Assembly (NCBI RefSeq): GCF_018873765.1
Contig: NC_057923.1
Span: 61,498,593-61,562,592 of the forward strand
DNA: 64,000 nucleotides
Direction: 5' to 3'
Origin: Telopea speciosissima
Lineage: Eukaryota; Streptophyta; Magnoliopsida; Proteales; Proteaceae
Shown: in pieces, positions 59,613 through 64,000 of the stretch
Position numbering within the stretch: position 1 is the stretch's first letter
Layout: each line of letters begins with the position of its first letter
Program-made: the position numbers and the translations under genes
The notes under the pieces: generated by a model
The model's input: only the letters and a program-made list of their open reading frames with translations
Told to the model about the DNA's origin: nothing
The model's database searches: none

Positions 59613-61335
59613 TTTTTTTTTTAATAAAACCTCGTTCTTTTATTGTACTTTTTTGAAAAAAGGGGAACTCAGTCCTAAAACATATTGGCGAGGGCAACAA
59701 GCCACTCGCTCACCCAAGAGAAAAAATAAAAAGATTACGGGGGATCTGTGAGGCGCACCGAGGGGGTCCTTATCCTATTCGATCGTCGGGGGATCTCAGC
59801 ATATAAACCAGGCCGATCAAGCGCCACACGGGCCAAAAGAGCCTCCTCCTCTGGTGAAAAGCGAGATGGAAGTTTTTGCAGCCCCACTTCTAACTCCTTT
59901 TCAATCTGATGATTTTCTAACGCCGTGTCCACCGCCATAACACCAAGATTTGCATTCCTATGACCTCGAGTTCTACTAATAACTGGAGTTGCCATATGGA
60001 AGCCCACACGACCACCTCGAAGAGCCTTTCTACGTCCAACACGATTTTTCCGACCCAACACCTGAGTCCACCCGCCTTGCACATCCTCTTGGTCAGATTG
60101 GTCATAACCCGACCCACGAGAATCCGATCTTTGAGCTGATTCCACCTCATTAGGCATATTTAAACCAGAAGATTCCTCTCTAGCGTTCAAATTTGAAAAC
60201 AAAGGAGCATTAGCGTGAGGGTTAATAGAAGTAGTAACCACCACGCCTTCCTCCACTAAATCAGCGCCCAAACCGACATTCACGTTATCACCTTCCAAAA
60301 AACCACTATCCAATTGGATTTGATTAACTAAATCCCCTTCACCGGGGTTCCTTCCCAAACTAGGCTCCCCAACCCCAACGTCTCTCCTCTCAAGACTTTT
60401 GCTAGCAAACTGGTCCACTCCAGCCGAGTTAACTCTCGAGTTTAGCCTGAGTGAGCGACAACCAGGTGGGTTAACTCCATCTTCTTCAATGTAAGTAGCC
60501 CCTGGAACTTCCACCGCCTTATCCTTCTCAAGCTCCAAACCACAATCCACTAATACAGCAATCCTATTATCACTTGCGGCAACCTCTTTTGGACCTCCAG
60601 AATCGCCAACGTTAAGATCCTCCTCCCTTGTGTTAGCAACACCAAACTCTACCAGATCTGATCTTGACTTCGCTGCCTAAAGGGTGCTAGCATCGCCTCT
60701 ACGAGAAACTTTCCTGCAGTTGTCAACTACATTGCCGAGCTTATAGCAACCATTACAATATGCTGGTATCTTCTCATAAACTACCTTCTGGAAGAATCCT
60801 GAAGAGCCGCAACCTATCCAAATACAACTCGGACGCGATTTGCGAAGATCTAGTTCAAAGCACGCCCTCGCAGCCACCGTTCTAGTACATCCAGAGGTTG
60901 CACCATCAACTTTTATCACCCTCTCCACGGCTCCTGCAACTGAGACAAAGAAGTTGCCTTGATATAGATTAATTGGGAGGTTGGGGAAGGAGATCCAGAT
61001 TGGGACAACCGGGGATTCTTCTCCAGACCGAAAGAAATGTGTCCACTTGAAAAATCTAAAAGGGAAACCCTGAATGAAAACGATTTCTTTAAGCCAGACT
61101 CTAATAAAATCAGATTTGTTAATGAATCTCAAAAGGAGATGTCGTGGATCCAATGTAGAAATCTGAACATCTGCCAAAAGATGGAATAAGGTTTGGAGTG
61201 ATTTTCTAACTTCGAAAATTGGTGGTCTGCCATATGCGCACTTTGTGACCAAGGCTAGTTGAAAGGGCTCCTCTGAACGAGCGACCTCTTCTGAAAAAAA
61301 ATATTGCAGGTGATCCCAAGTGAGACGTCGGACGT
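59613..61335 (-). mobile_element. LINE-like retrocopy with ORF1 but no ORF2
   Basis: On the minus strand the insert starts within a coding frame (5' truncated), runs through an ORF1-type protein, a 120-nt 3' UTR with AATAAA, and a tail of about ten A (59613-59622 as T on the + strand). TTAAAC flanks it (59607-59612 and 61336-61341). That is the signature of target-primed reverse transcription. No endonuclease or reverse transcriptase lies between ORF1 and the tail. It is either a short LINE derivative carrying only ORF1, or a retrocopy of a DUF4283 host gene. Confidence 0.78.
59735..61335 (-). pseudogene. LINE ORF1-type protein: DUF4283 domain and zinc knuckle
   Basis: One frame is open from the insert junction (WDHLQYFFSEE-like start) to 59735, broken only by a TAG at about 60677. 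The DUF4283 part includes RRLTWDHLQ, LHLLADVQISTLDPRHLL, GFPFRFFKWTHFF and PVVPIWISFPNLP, and is followed by a knuckle CNGCYKLGNVVDNC in which the His of CCHC has become Asn. The rest (about 60550-59735) is low-complexity, acidic, then basic (GRKNRVGRRKALRGG). LINE ORF1 proteins bind RNA; this copy is unlikely to work. Confidence 0.75.
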
Positions 61336-61731
61336 TTAAACCTTATTTTGTCCAAAACAACCCTTACTTAAGGAGGTTGGATTATAAAGGAAAAGGAAAC
61401 CTAAATAAAACAGGAAACTGACTAATATAGTAAAAATAAAACAGGAAACAAAGATTCCTAAATCGCGCACAAAACTTTAGAGGCTCTGTAGGCCCCTTAA
61501 ACCATGGAATTTGATCCCGAAACTTTTGTCCAATGAATAAATTAGTTGGACAGCTTGTAGAGCATTGGCTGACGTTTCCGAAAAGGTATTGCCTCCGTAA
61601 CTCCTCCCGAGTCAAAAGTTATGGCTCTTAGAAGTTACGCTGGCAAATTAGTACTTCCGACCTAATCGGGTGGACTTCTACTGGTCCAACCGATCTAGAA
61701 ATTCTTCAGAGATCTTCTCTACATCACAAAA

Positions 61732-63120
61732 CCAGGTAAGAATTCTTGGTTAAAGTGCCCTCAAAGATGTAGGGGCTAGTGCTGGATTATAAATGAAAAT
61801 CGTGTTAGTTTTAAATACTAGGAAAGAACTTTGGTGAAAATGTATCAATCAGGATATTTTTTTGGTGAAAATGGACTTTTGGAGGCCTAGGGAAAATGAA
61901 TATCCTAACTAACATTAGTAGTATCACTAAGTGAACTACAATCATCAGTTATTGGTAAACATACTGATGATCGGTACCTACTCTGTAGAAGAAGGGGGTG
62001 GGGTGGGGAAGGTGACAGCCACGAGGCTTGAACTCGAGACCTCCTGGTGAGCATGGGCTTGCCGCGTACCACACCACATCTTCACTAACTGTCCTAGGCA
62101 GTTGTTCTCTTAAATATACTGATTGATAAGGTCAAGTATTTATAGCTGGTATCTGTACTGTTTGAATTTCCTTAGGTCCATCCTGCATGCATTAATTACT
62201 TCATTGGAATCAAGACTAAAATAGTATAGGACCTCACTGGTGATCAAATGGTTCACTGGCACAATGAATGAAAGTCAGGAGAGTTTTGATGTTTCTAATT
62301 GATTATTGATATGACTTGTGGCCTGCTGGCATGCTTTGAGATAGCTATCCCTCTGTTGTTCAATGTTACAGATTGAATATATATTTTCACTAATTATTCA
62401 CTATGACTGGATTTATACCATGCAAGAAAATTATACCCTAACACATGCATAATATGTCAACTGCTGATATCTGCACTGTCATATTACGCTTATATTGGGA
62501 TGCCATTCCCCATTCGGCAATTGTCTTTGAACAAATGGATGTGGTCATTTTTCCCGAAGGAAACACCAAAAAACTCTTTAGTTGCAAGAGTGATGCAATC
62601 TGAAAATCCAGATTAAGGATCTCAGTTGCAAGTAGGCCCAATAATCAAATCTGTAAGCAAATCTGAGATAAAGGAAGCAACTGCGTTGTCAAGGGAAGAA
62701 ATAAGATTGATGGAAGGGGAGGGAAGAGAGGTGAGATCGATCTTCTTGGGAGAAAGAAGAAGAGAACAGAGGAGAAGAAAAGAAATCAGATTTGGGACAC
62801 CAATCCCATATAGACTGCTCAACAGAATCAAAACTCTTTAAAAAAACTCATATTCTTTACTCAAATCATCTCTAATTGATGGGGGATGTATTACATATAT
62901 ATATAGACCTTCTAAAATTCCTAATTTGACTCATAAAAGGACTCCTAATCACTCTAATACACACAACAAAGTAAATAAACTCAAAACAGAATTTTATCTA
63001 GCTATTAAGTATCCTAATCAAACTCAAAACACTCAATTTAATTACTAATCCCGTGTACTGACATTATCCCCACTTTATAGGCTTATAAATTAGGCCCATT
63101 ACATCAATAAACCAAAAAAT
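61732..63120. other. intergenic or intron DNA right of the gypsy element
   Basis: No coding exon recognised. Around 61995-62100 the minus strand reads ggtctcgagttcaagcctcg, which resembles a pol III B box, after a stretch gtggtgtggtacgcggc; this may be a SINE fragment (low confidence). 62620-62840 is purine-rich and makes spurious ORFs on both strands. Confidence 0.4.
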
Positions 63121-63312
63121 AAGAAGCTTAAGGTCTATAGAACCCAACCATGGACCAAAATAAAGTTTTATGAGGCCCAATTGACCCAATTGGACAATCT
63201 TAACTACATCAATCTTAAGAAGCCTAAGGTTTATAGAACCCAACCATGGGCCAAAATAAAGTTTTATGAGGCCCAATTTACCCAATTAGATAATCTTAAC
63301 TGCATCAAAGAG
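63121..63312. repeat. 96-bp tandem duplication
   Basis: Copies at 63121-63216 and 63217-63312, each starting aagaagcYtaaggtYtatag and containing caaaataaagttttatgagg, differ by about ten bases. No coding role. Confidence 0.85.
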
Positions 63313-64000
63313 CCTAAGCAAAATGGTAACAGTAGCCAGTATCAGCAAAAATCTGGGCATAGATCTTGAGTAGTCTTCAAAAGTCTTCTGTCCTTTCCAT
63401 AAATCCTACATAATGGCATATGGACACAAAGTCCATTGAACCAACCCTTTCTTCCCTTAAGCTCCTCGGCCAATGCGAAATCTGTCTTCACATCCCTTAC
63501 ACATACCCAAATAGGACTGACTTCATTCCAGCAACAATAAAATTCAAGAACATGCGCATCACTGTTTCCTCCATTTTACCACAAATTTCACCTATTCGCC
63601 AAATGCCAGCCTTTTGACTGTAAGTCGTCCAAATAATGCACATTATCCAAAGCCATCACCTGAGCAAAACTAGCTACTCTCAGGGGTGCTTTTGTTTTCC
63701 AGATACTTTAACTTACAAGTAAGCAAGTTGCCACCCAAGCAAAAACTACTTTCGGGGGTGCTTTAGTAAAGGTGAAAGGAAAGGTAAGATGGATTAAGGC
63801 TGGAAGAATAGAAGGGAATAGAGAAAGAATGTGAAATGGCACTGTCATGATGTTGTGAATAGTAACTGAAATAGTAAACTAAAAAAAAGAGGATAAAAAT
63901 TGTGAGAGAGGAAGAAACTGTCAGGGAGATAGAGAAAAGAGATAATAGAATTAGATCTGACCTGAAGTTCGATGAAGATATTTTTCCTATCCTGAACAGA
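63313..64000. other. window end, nothing recognised
   Basis: No exon, repeat ends or RNA gene seen. A short direct repeat of the phrase ctactYtcRggggtgctttWgt occurs near 63675 and 63748. Confidence 0.4.

Larger units (their letters stand above)
51788..61726 (-). mobile_element. decayed Ty3/gypsy LTR retrotransposon with two nested inserts
   Basis: LTRs lie at 51788-52312 and 59487-61726 (the latter enlarged by a LINE-like insert). Both begin TGACGCAGTAGGAAG on the + strand; the outer flanks give the TSD CAAAA (51783-51787 and 61727-61731). The element reads leftward: primer site, gag, protease, RT, RNase H, integrase, polypurine tract. Integrase after RNase H defines Ty3/gypsy. Many stops and frameshifts show it is dead. 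The initiator-Met primer site and short LTRs suggest a chromovirus lineage such as Reina or Galadriel, but this is a guess. Confidence 0.9.
59487..61726 (-). repeat. 5' LTR of the Ty3/gypsy element, split by a LINE-like insert
   Basis: Segments 59487-59612 and 61336-61726 together match the 525-bp 3' LTR, apart from small indels near the insertion point. The outer end reads TTCTCTACATCA. Confidence 0.88.

Overview
This is a window of nuclear DNA from a flowering plant. It is AT-rich and has genes with many introns, GT-AG splice sites, chloroplast-type and receptor-kinase genes, and plant retrotransposons and MITEs. The protein families fit a dicot-like, non-grass angiosperm with a repeat-rich genome (early-diverging eudicot or magnoliid are my best guesses). 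The sequence alone does not fix the species.

Genes, left to right: (1) the last coding exon of an LCAT3/LCAT4-type phospholipase A1 gene (+, 341-529). (2) A complete ENTH-domain epsin gene (EPSIN2-like, minus strand) with 13 coding exons between 13752 and 4716 and a spliced 5' leader reaching about 15240; all splice phases close and give a 955-residue protein. (3) A decayed heavy-metal-associated (HMA/PI21-like) gene at 15965-16420. (4) An intact single-exon LRR receptor kinase of the MSP1 type (27374-31255, 1293 residues), preceded by a probable 4.4-kb leader region with three introns and several upstream ORFs, one of them a 30-codon ORF that crosses a splice junction. (5) The first three exons (45021-47240) of a chloroplast-type PEP mutase/isocitrate lyase superfamily gene; its remaining exons are not seen in the next 16.7 kb.

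Mobile DNA makes up most of the rest and is unusually readable, because many insertions keep their target-site duplications (TSDs). There is a 181-bp SINE-like insert (15-bp TSD). A 4.9-kb LTR element (34554-39460, TSD GACCC) carries gag but no pol, like the TR-GAG class, and holds three tandem-repeat arrays. A 2.8-kb foldback, Mutator-like element (41966-44792) carries a second foldback element inserted in its right arm with a perfect 9-bp TSD, and a hAT-like MITE in its core; its right end lies about 220 bp before the PEP mutase start codon. A decayed Ty3/gypsy element (51788-61726, TSD CAAAA, initiator-Met primer site) was itself hit twice: by a 2.74-kb solo-LTR-like insert (TSD GTTTC) between RNase H and integrase, and by a poly(A)-tailed LINE-like retrocopy that encodes ORF1 (DUF4283 plus zinc knuckle) but no ORF2.

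A recurrent group of small elements begins CAAGGTT/CATGGTT, has 8-bp TSDs where these can be read, and has ends filled with stuttering palindromic words (TATCGGTATCG, TTTCGACC or ATCTCGATC). I read them as hAT-like MITEs with an unusual terminal architecture. I see no tRNA or rRNA gene and no CRISPR array.
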